A stretch of DNA of 64,000 bases from Enoplosus armatus. Taxonomy: Eukaryota; Chordata; Actinopteri; Centrarchiformes; Enoplosidae. Shown here piece after piece: positions 12,601-24,677 of the stretch. The stretch spans positions 14,417,963-14,481,962 of the forward strand of contig NC_092181.1 of assembly GCF_043641665.1 (NCBI RefSeq), given 5' to 3'. The stretch's first letter is position 1; each line of letters opens with the position of its first letter. The position numbers were made by a program, and so were the translations under genes. The notes under the pieces were generated by a model. That model saw only the letters and a program-made list of their open reading frames with translations. It was not told the origin of the DNA and ran no database searches.

Positions 12601-13564
12601 CACTTCTCAAGCTCTCTATTTTCATTCTTGACAACTATTTATCTTATTTTTCTTGTAAACACACAAGTGCAACACTATGAATGTCGTCCAAGAGAGACTG
12701 TCTGAATATGAGCGCCATTATCCCCATATTTAAACGATATCGCGTCTTCCCCCTCTCTATGCCTTTGAGTGTGGCCGTTCGAAACAGGTATAAACACTTT
12801 TGATTTCCAAACTAGCAGAACAAGCAGAACCGACCCTTACACTTACGAAAAGAATCCAAGTGCTTCTTAATTAAAAGAAATGTAATAAGCAGATGCTACC
12901 AAATACTTTCAGACATACTGTAAAGGTTGAGCTCACTTGGAAAAACAATGTGTTCTTACCACACAAATTAGCTGTAGCTCTCTCTTTTTCTGAAAAGGTC
13001 AACCTACATAGAATCCAGGTGCCATTTTGTCATTTAAAGAGAACTTATAAGTTATATTTAAGACTCATTTAATGAGTACATTACAATAGAGTTCCATGAG
13101 GTCACTGCAGAGCAACCAGAGACTTTTCTATGGAAAGGTGACATGAGGATGAGGAGGTATTGACAAACTTTCATCTAAACATACACACACTAACAATCAT
13201 TTTGACCCTTAACTACAAACTAAGTTGAATTCTAACTCAAATCTTCATCAAACAAAAAGGTCGACCTATGAAGAAGTGAGGACTGACCTTACATCGCCAA
13301 AACATCCTCACTGTGAGTGTCTAACACAACTAGCTCTCAGAGGTATAATAAAGGAATACCAACATACAGCACACGTATACACAGTAGGGATGGGGCCATA
13401 GTGGATACAAGTATCTATATCTATAGTATCTGTTTAAAGCACAAATGGTCATGGTATACTGTGTTATTTGTTTTTATTACATAATTGCAATGACCATCAA
13501 CTGACACTGGAGAGATCCCCTCCTACAGCACTGAGGAACAGTGCACACGATAAATGCCGGAAAG
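9700..13564. other. Gene-free stretch
   Basis: Mostly unique sequence with poly-A/T runs. 10080-10370 has a repeat-like feel (GGGTCACCAAAGTCAGAAG, a C8 run) but no boundary could be set. No coding signal was seen. Confidence 0.55.
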
Positions 13565-13735
13565 ATTTTTATTTACGTATGTTTTGGCATTGTGCCTTTA
13601 TTGAATAGTGACAATAGAGAATACAGAGAAGAAACATGGCAAGAGAAAGAGTGATGTATGGCATGCAACACCGGTCCATGGCCTGCATTGAACTGGGGAC
13701 GTTGTTGCGTCTCAACCATCAGGCCACAAGACTTT
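13565..13735 (+). repeat. Dispersed teleost repeat, SINE-like
   Basis: The order 'gcctttattgaatagtgaca', 'gagaatacagagaagaaac', 'ggcatgcaaca', 'attgaactggggacgttg', 'ctcaaccatcaggccac' follows a highly abundant teleost repeat whose 3' part resembles a tRNA-like B-box region. The copy is about 170 bp and diverged, with no flanking duplication that I could recognise. Confidence 0.65.
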
Positions 13736-13966
13736 TATATTCCCAATTTAAAAAAAAGGCTTTTTGCTTGCATTGTAGAGGAAGAAAGGAATGAATTTCA
13801 AATGTTTTGTGGGGCCATTTTGGGTTGTGCACACTTTCTTCGGTATTGGTATTTTATCATGGGGCTTACTTAAGAAAACATTCTTGGCACCGAAGAGATA
13901 AAAACAGACAACAGCAGCAACTTTTGTCACCTGTCAAAGACGATTTGGTCGTTAGTATGAGGAAAA

Positions 13967-14015
13967 AGAAAACATGTGAAAGAATGTGTGACAGAAAACA
14001 TGTGAAAGAATGTGT
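13967..14015 (+). repeat. Two-copy 23-bp tandem repeat, 26-bp period
   Basis: AGAAAACATGTGAAAGAATG followed by TGT occurs at 13967-13989 and again, identical, at 13993-14015. Confidence 0.9.
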
Positions 14016-14689
14016 TAGAATTAGAAAGTGTTGAAAGTGATTTGAAAAAAACGGCACACACACATCTGTGTCACCACCACCATCATTCATTCGAGTTTTT
14101 TGTTTTTGTTTAATTCTAGGTGAAGATGAACGTCTTATTTCAGTGTTAATGATATTATATTGTATAATGAGATTTGTCACAGTAATTGTCTTTAAAATGT
14201 TCATTAGGACACATTAGAAGTGCACATACACAGACAGTCTGACACCCATGAATGGACAAAGAAATTCAAACCCACACACACACACACTCACTTACACACA
14301 CACACATGCAGAGCGATCAGAGTGTTTCATTAGTGAGGAGCAGATAGATTACCCTCCCGAAGGAGACATTGACCAAGAGGCCATTGATCTACTGAGCTAA
14401 GCCAGTCTGTGGGTGTGTGTGTGTGTGCGTGTGGAAAGTGGCCTACTGATGGAGTCTTTAAGTTGTTAGAGTAAGCACAGTAAATCTAATCCAGTTGTGT
14501 TTAATGGAGAGAGAAAGAAACAGGCTGTTGACATATTCATTAGGTCCAATTACTCTGTCCAATCACTGCCATCTCACTCACTCACCAGGGAGAGAGAGAG
14601 ATGGAGAGAGAGCATCAGCAATATTTATGCCTTGGCAAACAACCACGAGAAAAAGATTGATAGTACTTGAATAATAAATAAAAAACATA

Positions 14690-14945
14690 TTTATTCCACT
14701 TACAGAATGACAACATGGTGCATGTGGAGGCATCTAATACCATTTGATCTCATTCAAGCCTGGCAGAGTACTGAAGTGTAAATCAATCTGGCTAAAACTG
14801 GAATTACTCAATTATACGGCCTTATTGATGATTCAATAACGATCGTCGGGCTCAGGGGTTGTAATCATGACTTATGGTAATAACACAATGACACCGCCAT
14901 ATTTCCCATAATGAGCTTGTTGTAAACGAACAATCACAGACAAAA
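14690..14945. other. Complex unique island, possible conserved non-coding element
   Basis: About 250 bp with several TAAT-type homeodomain core sites (AATTACTCAATTATACGG, TAATCATGACTTATGG), no repeats and no open frame. It is a candidate enhancer on composition alone. Confidence 0.25.
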
Positions 14946-15118
14946 GCAAGAAAACTCTATTTCTGGTGACAAAGCATCTGCTGTGTGTGAGTGTGTGTGT
15001 GCTTGAATGATTCCCATCTACATGTGTGGGACTTTAATTAGCTTTCTAGCTTGTTCTCTTACATTGGATGTGAAGGTAATTGGGGCTCTTGGACACTCAC
15101 TCTCCATCTCTGTCAACG

Positions 15119-15171
15119 TGAGTGTGAGTGTGTGTGTGTGTGTGTGTCTGTATGTGTGTGTGTGTGTGTGT
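15119..15171 (+). repeat. Compound (GT)n microsatellite
   Basis: GT repeat broken by TCTGTA once; preceded by GTGAGTGTGAG. Confidence 0.95.
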
Positions 15172-15583
15172 ATGAGTGCTGTAGTGTCTGTATTTTGGAT
15201 GATGGCCAAACCATTACTGTGTGCTCAGCCTGCTCTAAAGCAGCTTGTGATTCATTAGTAATGAGTCCATTTGCAAACTAAATGAGTGTTTGAGTGGCCG
15301 AACAGCGACGTGTGTGATGATTGTGTCCACTTACTCTACTCGCCGTTGCTCTACTATTTTGTAGTAAAGCATGTAAAAACACACACTCTCTCTCTCCTTC
15401 ACACACACACACATACGTACAGACTCATATTGTAACGCTTTGCAAATGTAAAGTATGTTTGCATGTGTGTGTGTGTGTGTTTGTTCAGCCAGCATGAGAA
15501 GATCATGTGGAGATAATGAAGTCAGTCAGTTGTGTCATTAATTACTGTTTTACACCTGCTTGTCTCAGCTAATTAGACATGCT

Positions 15584-15584
<1 letters not shown>

Positions 15585-15614
<30 letters not shown>
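15585..15614 (+). repeat. (AC)15 microsatellite
   Basis: Pure AC tract followed by two copies of CAGTTTACACACATACAC (period about 20), a small minisatellite-like extension. Confidence 0.95.
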
Positions 15615-15615
<1 letters not shown>

Positions 15616-15753
15616 AGTTTACACACATACACACCAGTTTACACACATACACTCTCTCCAAACATGCGCACACTTTATACAATTACATATCTTTGCGCAC
15701 ACAGAGAAACACATATTCTATCACGCTCAGACTCGCGCACAAACTTGCAGACG

Positions 15754-15772
15754 TTTTTTTTTTTTTTTTTTT
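15754..15772 (+). repeat. Poly-T tract
   Basis: About 19 consecutive T between ACGTT and ACACCG. Confidence 0.95.
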
Positions 15773-16032
15773 ACACCGACGAGTCAAAAATACATTCTCA
15801 TTTTCACTTTGAGGAAGGTGAGATGGCACTGCTAAACACAGCATGTCTCGGGGATCTCTCTCCCTCTCTTTCTCTTTTAGTCTCACATACAAACACATCT
15901 CCGCACACCTCCTTCTCCCTTTCTCACTCTGTCATTCTCTCGTCCTTGCACTCCTTCCTTCCTGCACGCATTCAGTTCCCAGTGTCTCTTCGTACACTGT
16001 ATAGCCTATTCTCTGCTTCACTCACCCCCCCC

Positions 16033-16033
<1 letters not shown>

Positions 16034-16108
<75 letters not shown>
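16034..16108 (+). repeat. Long (AC)n microsatellite, about 75 bp
   Basis: One of the longest pure dinucleotide tracts in the window, preceded by a C8 run; likely highly polymorphic. Confidence 0.97.
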
Positions 16109-16110
<2 letters not shown>

Positions 16111-16164
16111 CTCCTGGTCTTTAAACTCTCTCCCAGTGTAAGTGTGTGAGTGTGTCTCTCCTCC

Positions 16165-16335
16165 CAGCCCATTTTCTCAACAAAGGCCACAGCTGCTGCC
16201 GGTTTGCTGAATAAAAGATGACAGAGCCATAATATCAGGAGATTACCAGCTAACGAAACAATGATTTTGTCCAATTTAAATAGCGACATCAGTTGCATCA
16301 CAAGCACTTCGCATGTCAACTGTGATATGATAATG
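16165..16335. other. Complex unique island, possible conserved non-coding element
   Basis: Between two microsatellite clusters lies about 170 bp of high-complexity sequence (AATAAAAGATGACAGAGCC, ATCAGGAGATTACCAGC, TTTAAATAGCGACATCAG). It has no useful frame. The composition resembles known vertebrate conserved non-coding elements, but conservation cannot be judged from one genome. Confidence 0.25.
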
Positions 16336-16734
16336 TTTGCTACCAAATGAAAACTGTTTTCATCTGCACAGAGAGACTCCCTGACTCTGTCTCTCTCCTC
16401 CTTTTGTTCTCTCACTCCCAATCTCTCCCTCTCTCTCTCCCCTCACATATTTGCTCTGGCTCTCTTGCCTTCCCTCTGTCTCTCACACTCACACACACTC
16501 ACACTCACACGCACGCTCACAAACACACAGAGCATATGGCTATTTCTCTCCTCTTTGAAGGGTTGCTTTGAAGCTATGGCACCCGTATCGATTGGCGCTC
16601 AGATGAGCTCGCTTCGCCAGAGCCCTGCGATTATCTGTCGCTTTATTTCAAACAGAGCGCAAGAGAGGGGGGCTTACACACCCATCACTCACTCACACTC
16701 TCACAGTCCGTTATACACTCATACATGAAGTGCG

Positions 16735-18361
16735 CGCACACGCGCATGCGTCCACACACTAACGGGGATAATGAGATGAGCTTACATGCTGAATCCCGAT
16801 ACTTAAGGCAAGCTGCGCTTCAGAACTGACAAGTGAGTGGTGAATGTTAAGAGAGTGAGGACGTAGTGCGAGAAAGAGACAATAAAGTCTGGCAAAGTGA
16901 TGAAACTTAAGAGAAAAATTTCCCCCTACGGCTCTACTCTGATTTCAAAAAATCTGTTCCTCCATAGGCATTATGAAAATCACTTTGTCATAACGAACAT
17001 TTAAAGTTCATCTGCAAAAAGCTGAGCTCAGGGTCAAGGTTAACAGATGTTTGTCAACTATTTAAACTTTTCAAGTAAGAAACTAAACACAAAAAAAAAA
17101 AGCGTGGTCACTGTGGTTTGCTTTTGCAGACTGTAGCAGTGCTTATTCAAAGAGGGAATTTCTGTTTAATGCCCATAGCAGTAAGACAGAGAGTGAGCCA
17201 GGGTGACATGAAATGTTAATGGTCTGCCCAGAGCAGCAGAACTTCATAAAAGACTTGATTTAGAAACTACAGTGGCTTTCAGGAACAATGTGTCACATCA
17301 CACATAGAGCTGGAAACACACACACACGCGCGCGTGACATACCGCTCATGCTTTGATTAAAACCTGGGGGCTACGCTGCTGAGTTGTTATTAAGAATAAA
17401 CAATTCTGAGTGTGTAATTCATGTGCTAAAGAGTATCGCTCCTGGAAGCGTAGTCAAACAATAGGAAACACACCAACAGACACACACAGAAAAGATGGTA
17501 CAGCTGAATAAACACAGACATATTGTAACACCACCAGAGCCAAACATTTTATAATTACAAACACTCACATGCTGCTTCAATCCTTACCGTTATGCCGTGT
17601 GTCGATCATAGTTAACAACTTATTGAACCAAGAATGAATATATGTATCAGCTTAGGGTTCAAGAAGTCGTGTGTTTGTGGTACTCTGGAGAGGGCCACCC
17701 CCCTTAGAGGCACTTAATGAGGCCACACATACCAGACGCAAACCACATGTGGACACAAACATGGAAGCAAATGTCTAATTGCAGTGTTAATTGTTGGGAA
17801 AGATCTTGATGTGAATGCTTGTTTATTCATGATGCTGAGGGTGATCACGAAGCTGACATTCAGTCTGGGTTTGAGGGGACAGACAGGTGCAAACACTACT
17901 GTACGCAAAAACACACACTGCACATCACGCCGAACACACACACAAAAACTATATGTGGACACGTCAATAGAGGTTTCCTACTGATTCAAAGCTATTCATC
18001 GCCTATCTGAAGGTACTTATGATCACCAACAAATCACTTTAGACTCGCCGAGCTCTTGATTTACCAAAGGTGGGAGCAGTGATGATCATCTCAGACAGTC
18101 CAAAGGTCAGCGAATGTTAATCTTTTTTACAAAAGTCATGTCCAAATGAATGATTCCAGGCAAATTGTAATATATAAAAAAATAACAAAATGTGTTGTTT
18201 TTGTTTCACACACGTTAAAAGGGGCGTTTCAGCTTTATTTACTATTGCACTTCCATAAAGTTGGGAGACTCACATGAGGCATACTAACAAGTCTACGGTC
18301 ACGCTAGCAGCTCTGTTACATAGATACTTATAGATACATAGATTACATAAGTACTGGACAC
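16735..18361. other. Gene-free stretch
   Basis: Unique sequence with short CA/CG runs (17318-17336, CACACACGCGCGCG) and a poly-A run near 17090. No domain-bearing frame. Confidence 0.55.
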
Positions 18362-18555
18362 ATTCAAATCGCTATAAGAAAAGTCAGGGGATCACCAAAG
18401 TCATCATTTGAGAACCACGAATGTCTGTACCAGACGGATGTGGCAATCCATCTCGTAGATGTTGAGGTATTTTCGCTGCTTAAGTGCAGACTTTGATCTG
18501 CTGGTGATGATAGAGGAACAGTGAGGGAATCACCAAAGTAAGTGGGATTGAGGCA
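18362..18555 (+). repeat. Dispersed repeat, possibly a LINE 3' tail
   Basis: The run GGGATCACCAAAGTCATCAT, AATGTCTGTACCAGA, GGCAATCCATCTCGTAGATG and TTGAGGTATTT matches a phrase order common in teleost repeats that I associate with retrotransposon 3' ends. It closes with a second GGAATCACCAAAGTAAGTGG near 18530. No reverse transcriptase is present. Confidence 0.5.
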
Positions 18556-18973
18556 GGAGTACACAACATACTACAGTATACTGTAACTTCTTTAACTGTT
18601 TTATTTCATTCATTCACCTTTTCATAACCCGAGTTTTTGTCATATCTTCTGCAACTACTGTATCTCTCAGTTTTTCATTCGAAATGATTCAGCCATTGTC
18701 TGCCCAAGGTTAACTATCACACTTAATGGAGTGGGTTTTTCCTCACAGCTGTATCCAATAACCAATCACAGTTTTCTGTCTGGTAAATGTGCACTGTATA
18801 CTGTTTGTTAATATATAGTGTGTATCAGTGTATGTACTTATATCATGTTTTAGGTGTGTATGTGTGTGTCTGTAAGTAAGGATCCTTTGTAGCAATGTCA
18901 AAAATAAGGAAGTGACTGGTTACTCAACACCTACCACCTGTCTGGTTATATAGAGCTCATGGTGTCTAAATGT

Positions 18974-18989
18974 TTGTGTGTGTGTGTGT

Positions 18990-19026
<37 letters not shown>
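18974..19026 (+). repeat. (TG)n microsatellite
   Basis: TG tract with one TC interruption. Confidence 0.96.
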
Positions 19027-19027
<1 letters not shown>

Positions 19028-19195
19028 ACGGTGCAAGACCAAAGGAGGTCTAGAGAGGTTGGGAGAGGGATGTCTGGGTGAGTAAGTTTATTAGCTGAGG
19101 TGGGAGGTTTATGTGCATAAGTGCACCTATGAGAGCCTGAAAGAAATGAAAATGTGTGTGTATGTGTGTGAGAGAGACACAGAGGGAGAGAGGGA

Positions 19196-19254
19196 GTGTG
19201 TGTGTATGTGTGTGTGTGTGTGCATGCACGTGTGTGGTGTGTGTGTGTGTGTGT
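19196..19254 (+). repeat. Compound (GT)n microsatellite
   Basis: GT repeat interrupted by TATG, GCATGCACG and GTGG units. Confidence 0.93.
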
Positions 19255-19373
19255 ATTTATACACTCGTTAGGTCGGTATCCAACCATTGCAATCAGCGGT
19301 AATCCTGACTCAGCATCAATAATGACCCCATTAGTCACAAACCCCTACTGGTGCACACCCATGCACAAACACA

Positions 19374-19376
<3 letters not shown>

Positions 19377-19441
<65 letters not shown>
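19377..19441 (+). repeat. (AC)n microsatellite, about 65 bp
   Basis: A pure AC tract that lies 120 bp from the preceding GT tract, so the two are complementary and could pair on one strand. Confidence 0.97.
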
Positions 19442-19442
<1 letters not shown>

Positions 19443-20104
19443 CGCCAGATGGACACTTCCTCTCATTAGCGTGTATGTTTGTGTGTGTACATGTGATATC
19501 TTTAAAAAAAGACGAGGAAGCTCCACAGATTCAACATGTAATGTGAGAAGACTACTCCTTCCATTAACAAAAGCTGCTGGGAAAGATCAGTCGTCTTCAC
19601 ACCACTGCCAATGCAGGTGTTAAGCTGCCTTGATTAAAAAAATGTGTCATTTCAAAACTGTCATTGCAGCTGAATTTGATTTTTTTTTGGTGAATTTTGA
19701 GAAGGTCAGTGATAATGGTAAAACTTATCCAAGATCAGGTATTTATAGAAAACGTCATCAGCTCTTACTCAAATTCAACATTCTTAAAATAATCATGAAT
19801 ATAAATGCTTGTGCTTTTTGAAATGTATAGCAGTACATTATGCATGAATTCCATCCTTTGGTTTGATCACGTCTTTCAATAGATGTTTTTAATTTTATGC
19901 ATGCATGAAAGAGGAGTTTTCACTTGACTTTCACACTGTAACAAAGACAGATACAATAATAAAAAACAATGTGTCACCTAAAGTGTACCTGCAAGGACAT
20001 GCAGAATTATATTCAAATATACAGCAATTTCAGAATGTAATTCAAGATATTATCTAATTTTGCGCATGTATGGTCTTGCACTGTGGACTCATGTGTCTCG
20101 TGTT

Positions 20105-20232
20105 TTTAGAAAGTTAGGAAACAAATAAACAAAAACAAAAGCTAAAGATCGTCCTTGAATAGAGACATGGGTTACAATCTCCCACCTATGACATGAGGCA
20201 ACTGAGACAACTGAGCTATCTCCATGACAACT
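20105..20232 (-). repeat. Possible tRNA-derived SINE fragment
   Basis: On the minus strand GGAGATAGCTCAGTTGTCTC resembles a pol III A box (TAGCTCAGTTG). About 35 bases further, GGGAGATTGTAACCC could be a decayed B box. An A-rich stretch follows (AAAACAAAAGCTAAAG on the plus strand side). The cloverleaf does not fold as a functional tRNA. Confidence 0.4.
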
Positions 20233-20532
20233 GACCAAACTCCATCTGCTGATGAACACATTGAGGCGCAAACTCCAAAGCTAAAAAGTGGACCTTGAGC
20301 ATTACAAAATGCATGCCTACACACACACAAACACACACACACACACACACAGAAGAATAGTGAAATTCTCTCCTTGGATTACAATAGAACAGCGTTATGC
20401 TAATGCTGTGACTTTCCTGACACACAAACACACACAGATGCAGTGTTTCAGCCTGAAGTGTGAATAACAGTAAGAGGTCAGGACGTACTGTGGAGGACAT
20501 ATTGTTATCGTCCCTCTATCGAAGGACACTGA

Positions 20533-20534
<2 letters not shown>

Positions 20535-20586
<52 letters not shown>
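20535..20586 (+). repeat. (TG)26 microsatellite
   Basis: Uninterrupted TG tract. A smaller AC tract lies 200 bp to the left (20322-20351). Confidence 0.97.
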
Positions 20587-20588
<2 letters not shown>

Positions 20589-21189
20589 TATTTAAACGTG
20601 CATGCAATTTCATGCATGCTAATACACTCTTTGTTTTCTGATATTGTGTGTTTGTGTAGAAAGAGAGAAACAAAGAGCAAGAACCTGAACGACAAATGAC
20701 AAACTGGTTGTAGTGCGTGCACACACACACCCCTACACACACACTGACAGTCTGAACGATAGGTCCAGCGAAAATAAGTATTGCTGACAGTGTAAAGGTC
20801 AAAGGTCATATGTCAAAGGTTAAGGTCCAGTCAGCAAGAGTGGACCCCACAGGAGACCTCACCTCTGCTGGACCCCGCCTGCATGTGTGTGTCTGCTGTT
20901 AGTGTGTGTGTGCGCGTGCGTACGTTGATAGACACAAAGAGACAAACTTACGCACATATACACACCAACGTTTCTGTCATGTACAGTAAGGATGTGTGTG
21001 TCTGTCACAAAAGCTCACAGTAGGTATGTAATCTCCTGTGTGCGTGTGTGTGTGTGTGTGTGTTTTGTGTGCGTGCGAGTGACCCTCTGCCCTACATCCT
21101 GACAGGAAGAGCCAGCGGGCTAAGAGAGGCGCGCTGGACCCCAAGGTGTCAATCACAGATTCAGATTGACAGACGCGTTAGCTAGCGCT

Positions 21190-21545
21190 GCTCTCACATT
21201 CACCCACACACTCTCCCTCTCAGGACTGCACTCTGTCACTCTCTCAGGCTGGCTGTCTTTCACTCCCTCTTCCTGTCTCTGTCTCCCCTCTGTTTCCTCT
21301 CTGTCTCTGTGCCCTGTCGCTTCCCCCCCTCTGTCTCTCTTTTTTGTCAGTCTCACAGCCCGTGTCTGTACATCCACATGCTGTTTGCAGTTTGTCAACT
21401 CCCTCCCCGTCACTCTCTCTTTTGCCGTCTCTGTCCATCTCTCTGTCCATCTCTCAGCCCGTCTCTCCTCTTTTCCTCTGACAGATGGGTGCCTCAAACC
21501 ATTTCTGGTTCTGCTCTGTCTCTCGCAATACATCTCCCTTTTTTT
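21190..21545 (+). repeat. Pyrimidine-rich, CTCTGTCT-like tract
   Basis: Irregular repetition of CTCTGTCTCTG, TCCATCTCTCTG and CCCTCT units over about 350 bp. The long open frames on both strands are low-complexity Ser/Leu or Arg/Glu artefacts. Confidence 0.8.
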
Positions 21546-21549
21546 GTTT

Positions 21550-23154
21550 TTTTTTAGCTTCCTCCACATCACATAATGCGGCCATTCATGCATGCACACG
21601 TTTACCATGTTTGTGTGTTGAACATCTCTGTGTGTAAACGAGAGTTTGTGAGTGAGTTGAAATATCTGAAAATACTTTAAAATACTGGTCATAGTATCCA
21701 TTATTCTTAATAGATCCTTTATATTTCTACGCTATGATTTTTCATTAATACACCTGTAATTTTACCAATTATATTAATTATATTATACTTGTGTTTACCA
21801 TATACTGTAAACCTTATCACCTTATTGTTATACTATTACTACACTCACCCAATAATCATCACTTATCTGTCTAAACCATTATTTCATATATTATGGGATG
21901 ATTGTAATAATAAGGTGTTTAATAACTTGCACAAGATAAAAAATATCGCCTTACGGGACTTCAGGGGCTCCACAGGATTCAGCCTCCTCTGATGAAGATG
22001 TCAGGCTTGGGTCGGACTCATTGTGGGCAATATTGTGTTTTTAAATTGTACTGTAGTGTAAAATATTTTGGGCGCAAACATTTGGTCCAACAATAGCAAA
22101 TATGTTATTGAAGCCAAAAAAACAATATTAATTAACTAAGTTAAAATTACAAAGTTAAAATTGCAAAGAAAAATGAGCAAATATTAATTAACTAAAAGTA
22201 ACACCATTTGCATTGCAAATGATGGTCTTGGGGGTCAAATATAAACAAATTGAAAGCAGAAATTTTTTTTTGCAAACAAAACATAAGCAAGAACTGTTAA
22301 ATTGTAAAAAATAAATAACACAGTACAACTAATCAAAAATAATAAATAGATTAGCAGGATGCTCTGAAAGTATGTAATCTAATCTAAAAGAATTGTGCTT
22401 ACAAACTGCAGAATGCCTTCATTGTTATTTACCATTCTCATACTTTGTCTGAGAAAATAGTGTTAACTGCATTCTGAAGAGGAGCCATGTTTTGATGACA
22501 TGAGGTGTCCAGATTGTGCCGACACTGCTGCCAGCATTGCTGTCACTGACAGACTAACATAGTGTGAACCTGATCACCAGTCATGTACCACAGGGCTGCA
22601 TTTTAATACTACAAGTCGCTTTGCAAAAGACAAGTATTACCACAGATTACTTACAGATCGATTGATTCGGTTCTGTGGTTAATGCAGAGTGTTTTGTTGT
22701 GTGGTCTGTAAATCTACACCCTTGTGCTATGTAGCAACGTGCTAATTCTACTTTTTACCTCAGAGCCGTCTAGACCGAGGAGCAAATTATTTCTGAGGTG
22801 ATAAATTTGCAGAGTTGTAAAATCCTTCCTCAAAGGAATATAAACTGCTGTGCAGTGTCTTGAGGCATTATAAGTTTTCAATCTGGACTTCCTGGTTTGT
22901 ATTTCATCTGCTCACCAGTACTTGTAGCCACACGCCCACACCAGCACAGCCCCTTGTGTTGTTTTGATGCAGGGCTATTTTTAGCCTTCCAAGATAAGGA
23001 GCAGTTGCACTTCAATGCTCCTACAATCACTTAACATACATTAGTGTGTGCCAAAGTGTAAATTAATCACGAGAGAAAATGATGTAGAAGTAACATATGT
23101 ATGATTCAGTTTATTCTAATTTGGTACCATTAGGGTAAATTGTTGACCAAACCC
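21550..23154. other. Gene-free, AT-rich stretch
   Basis: Markedly AT-rich from 21680 to 22400, with the direct repeat listed separately. No frame above 67 codons and no recognised family. Confidence 0.55.
22124..22195 (+). repeat. AT-rich direct repeat
   Basis: AATATTAATTAACTAA occurs at 22124-22139 and again at 22180-22195, with two AAAGTTAAAATT copies between. Confidence 0.8.
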
Positions 23155-23545
23155 TATAGGGTTGGTCGATTTGACGGTATATACCGTGCGACGGTAGAAA
23201 TGTGTCCACCGGTAGAGATGTGGCAATACCGTTTGCACTGTGGGAGCTATCCCTTGGGCAGGAAGACTGTTTACCACCTTCTAATGTGGCGTGAGAGCGA
23301 CAGTTGGTGGCGGTAATGCACCTCTAAGCTCGTTTGCCAACCGTCGCAGAGGAAGAGAGTGACAAGAAAACATGGAGGAGGAGAGTGAAATTGTAAATAC
23401 AGAGCATGAAGTATGGTATGGTTATTTTAAACCACTTCTTAATTGAATTTATAGAACAATTACTGTATTGTGATATATACCGTCACTGCGATGTAAAATT
23501 ACATATAGTGTGATAGAAGATTTTGGCCATATCATCCCCCTCAAT
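23155..23545 (+). mobile_element. Internally deleted hAT-like element
   Basis: The left end GGGTTGGTCGATTTGACGGT and the sequence near the right end read in reverse (GGGGGATGATATGGCC, ACGGTATATATCACA) share a GACGGTATATA block in inverted orientation. The interior has GTTGGTGGCGGTAATGCACC, a phrase I link to teleost hAT copies. About 390 bp remain, so most of the element is missing and it cannot encode a transposase. Confidence 0.55.
23372..23446 (+). pseudogene. Remnant transposase N-terminus (hAT, ZBED1-like)
   Basis: From the ATG at 23372 the frame reads MEEESEIVNTEHEV and stops after 24 codons. The acidic start resembles the first residues of teleost hAT transposases commonly annotated as ZBED1-like. 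The BED finger and catalytic domain are absent; the frame runs into sequence from the other end of the element, as expected for an internal deletion. Confidence 0.4.
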
Positions 23546-24376
23546 TCATCCTATCACTGTTGATTATATTATGGTGCATAATAATGTCAGAAAAAGAGCA
23601 ATAAATGGATGGTCCTCACAAGCATAGTACAAGCAATGTGTGTGGTGTGCATATTTGTCTGTGAATATTTGTTCTGCTTTAGTCAGCCTGGTCTTTGAAG
23701 ATGTATGTGTGTTTCCTCTTGGGGGCCATTAAAGTGTGTGAATGGTCTATTAGTGGGTTAAACACACTCACAGTGCCCCTTCAGCCGCAACTTTAACCCC
23801 TCACAAGGCCCACAGCGCTTAACCGTTGGGAGAGTTGGTTTTAAACGGGAATGTGAGATCAGCAAATCTTCACATTTACCAAAGAACACAAATTGGTTTG
23901 TGGTCAGTGTGAGGTCCACGTTTCGCCTGGAACTGACAGCATGGATTCATTTGTTTGTGCCTTGTAACTATGTGAGTTTGTGTTTCTGTGTGTTTCTGTT
24001 TAGGCGAGAAGAAGAGAAGAGAGAAAGGAGGCTCAGTTATATTCTGTCAAACTACATTCAGAGACCGTTTTAAAAAACATAGTGTAGCCTCTCTTTCTAT
24101 TCTATACTCCGTTCACATTTTTCTTATTCTATCTCATTCTACGTTCCCCTGCATAATCTTCTCTTTCTCATCCCTTTCTTCGCCCTCTTCCTCTGATTCC
24201 ATTTCCTTCCCCTCTCTCCGTTCGTCATCTCCCTGTGTACTGCTCTATCTTCCATCTGCTTCTCTCTCTCTCTCCCTCTTCATCGCTTTCCTTTCGTCTC
24301 GACACCTGACAGAGACAGGATCCAGCAGTAAATCTCCTAAAGCACAGTCATCCACCATCGTTCACACCACAAAGCT

Positions 24377-24378
<2 letters not shown>

Positions 24379-24424
<46 letters not shown>

Positions 24425-24438
24425 TGTGTGTGTGTGTG
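24379..24438 (+). repeat. (AG)22 followed by (TG)8
   Basis: A pure AG tract changes directly into TG. CT-rich sequence at 24120-24300 on the same strand could pair with it. Confidence 0.97.
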
Positions 24439-24675
24439 AAGAAAGACATGGAGATGGGAGAGGGAGACACTGAGTGTTGGAGAAGAACAAAAGATACACG
24501 ATAACAAAAAGACAAACAGACACAAAATGGCCCGAGATGCAGGCGGTGGTGAGGGGTGAAACAGACACTGACGGAGGTGCTAAAAGAGTGATGGAAGGGA
24601 AGAGACAGTGAGGGAGGGAGATAAAGACACAAGCTTTCTCATAACTCACACACACAGTAGACGGTAGTCCATCTA

Positions 24676-24677
24676 TG

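Noticed and set aside
14320..14405. GGCTTAGCTCAGTAGATC on the minus strand, resembling a tRNA A box
   Set aside because: No matching B box at the right distance and no cloverleaf; insufficient for a tRNA or SINE call.
15664..16149. 161-codon plus-strand open frame
   Set aside because: Most of it translates poly-T and (AC)n arrays; the length comes from stop-free simple repeats.
21153..21701. 182-codon minus-strand frame rich in Arg and Glu
   Set aside because: It is the antisense translation of a CTCTGTCT-like tract, with no domain and no conserved features.
23988..24473. 161-codon plus-strand frame with a Ser/Leu-rich middle
   Set aside because: It is a translation of C/T-rich DNA running into the (AG)n array.
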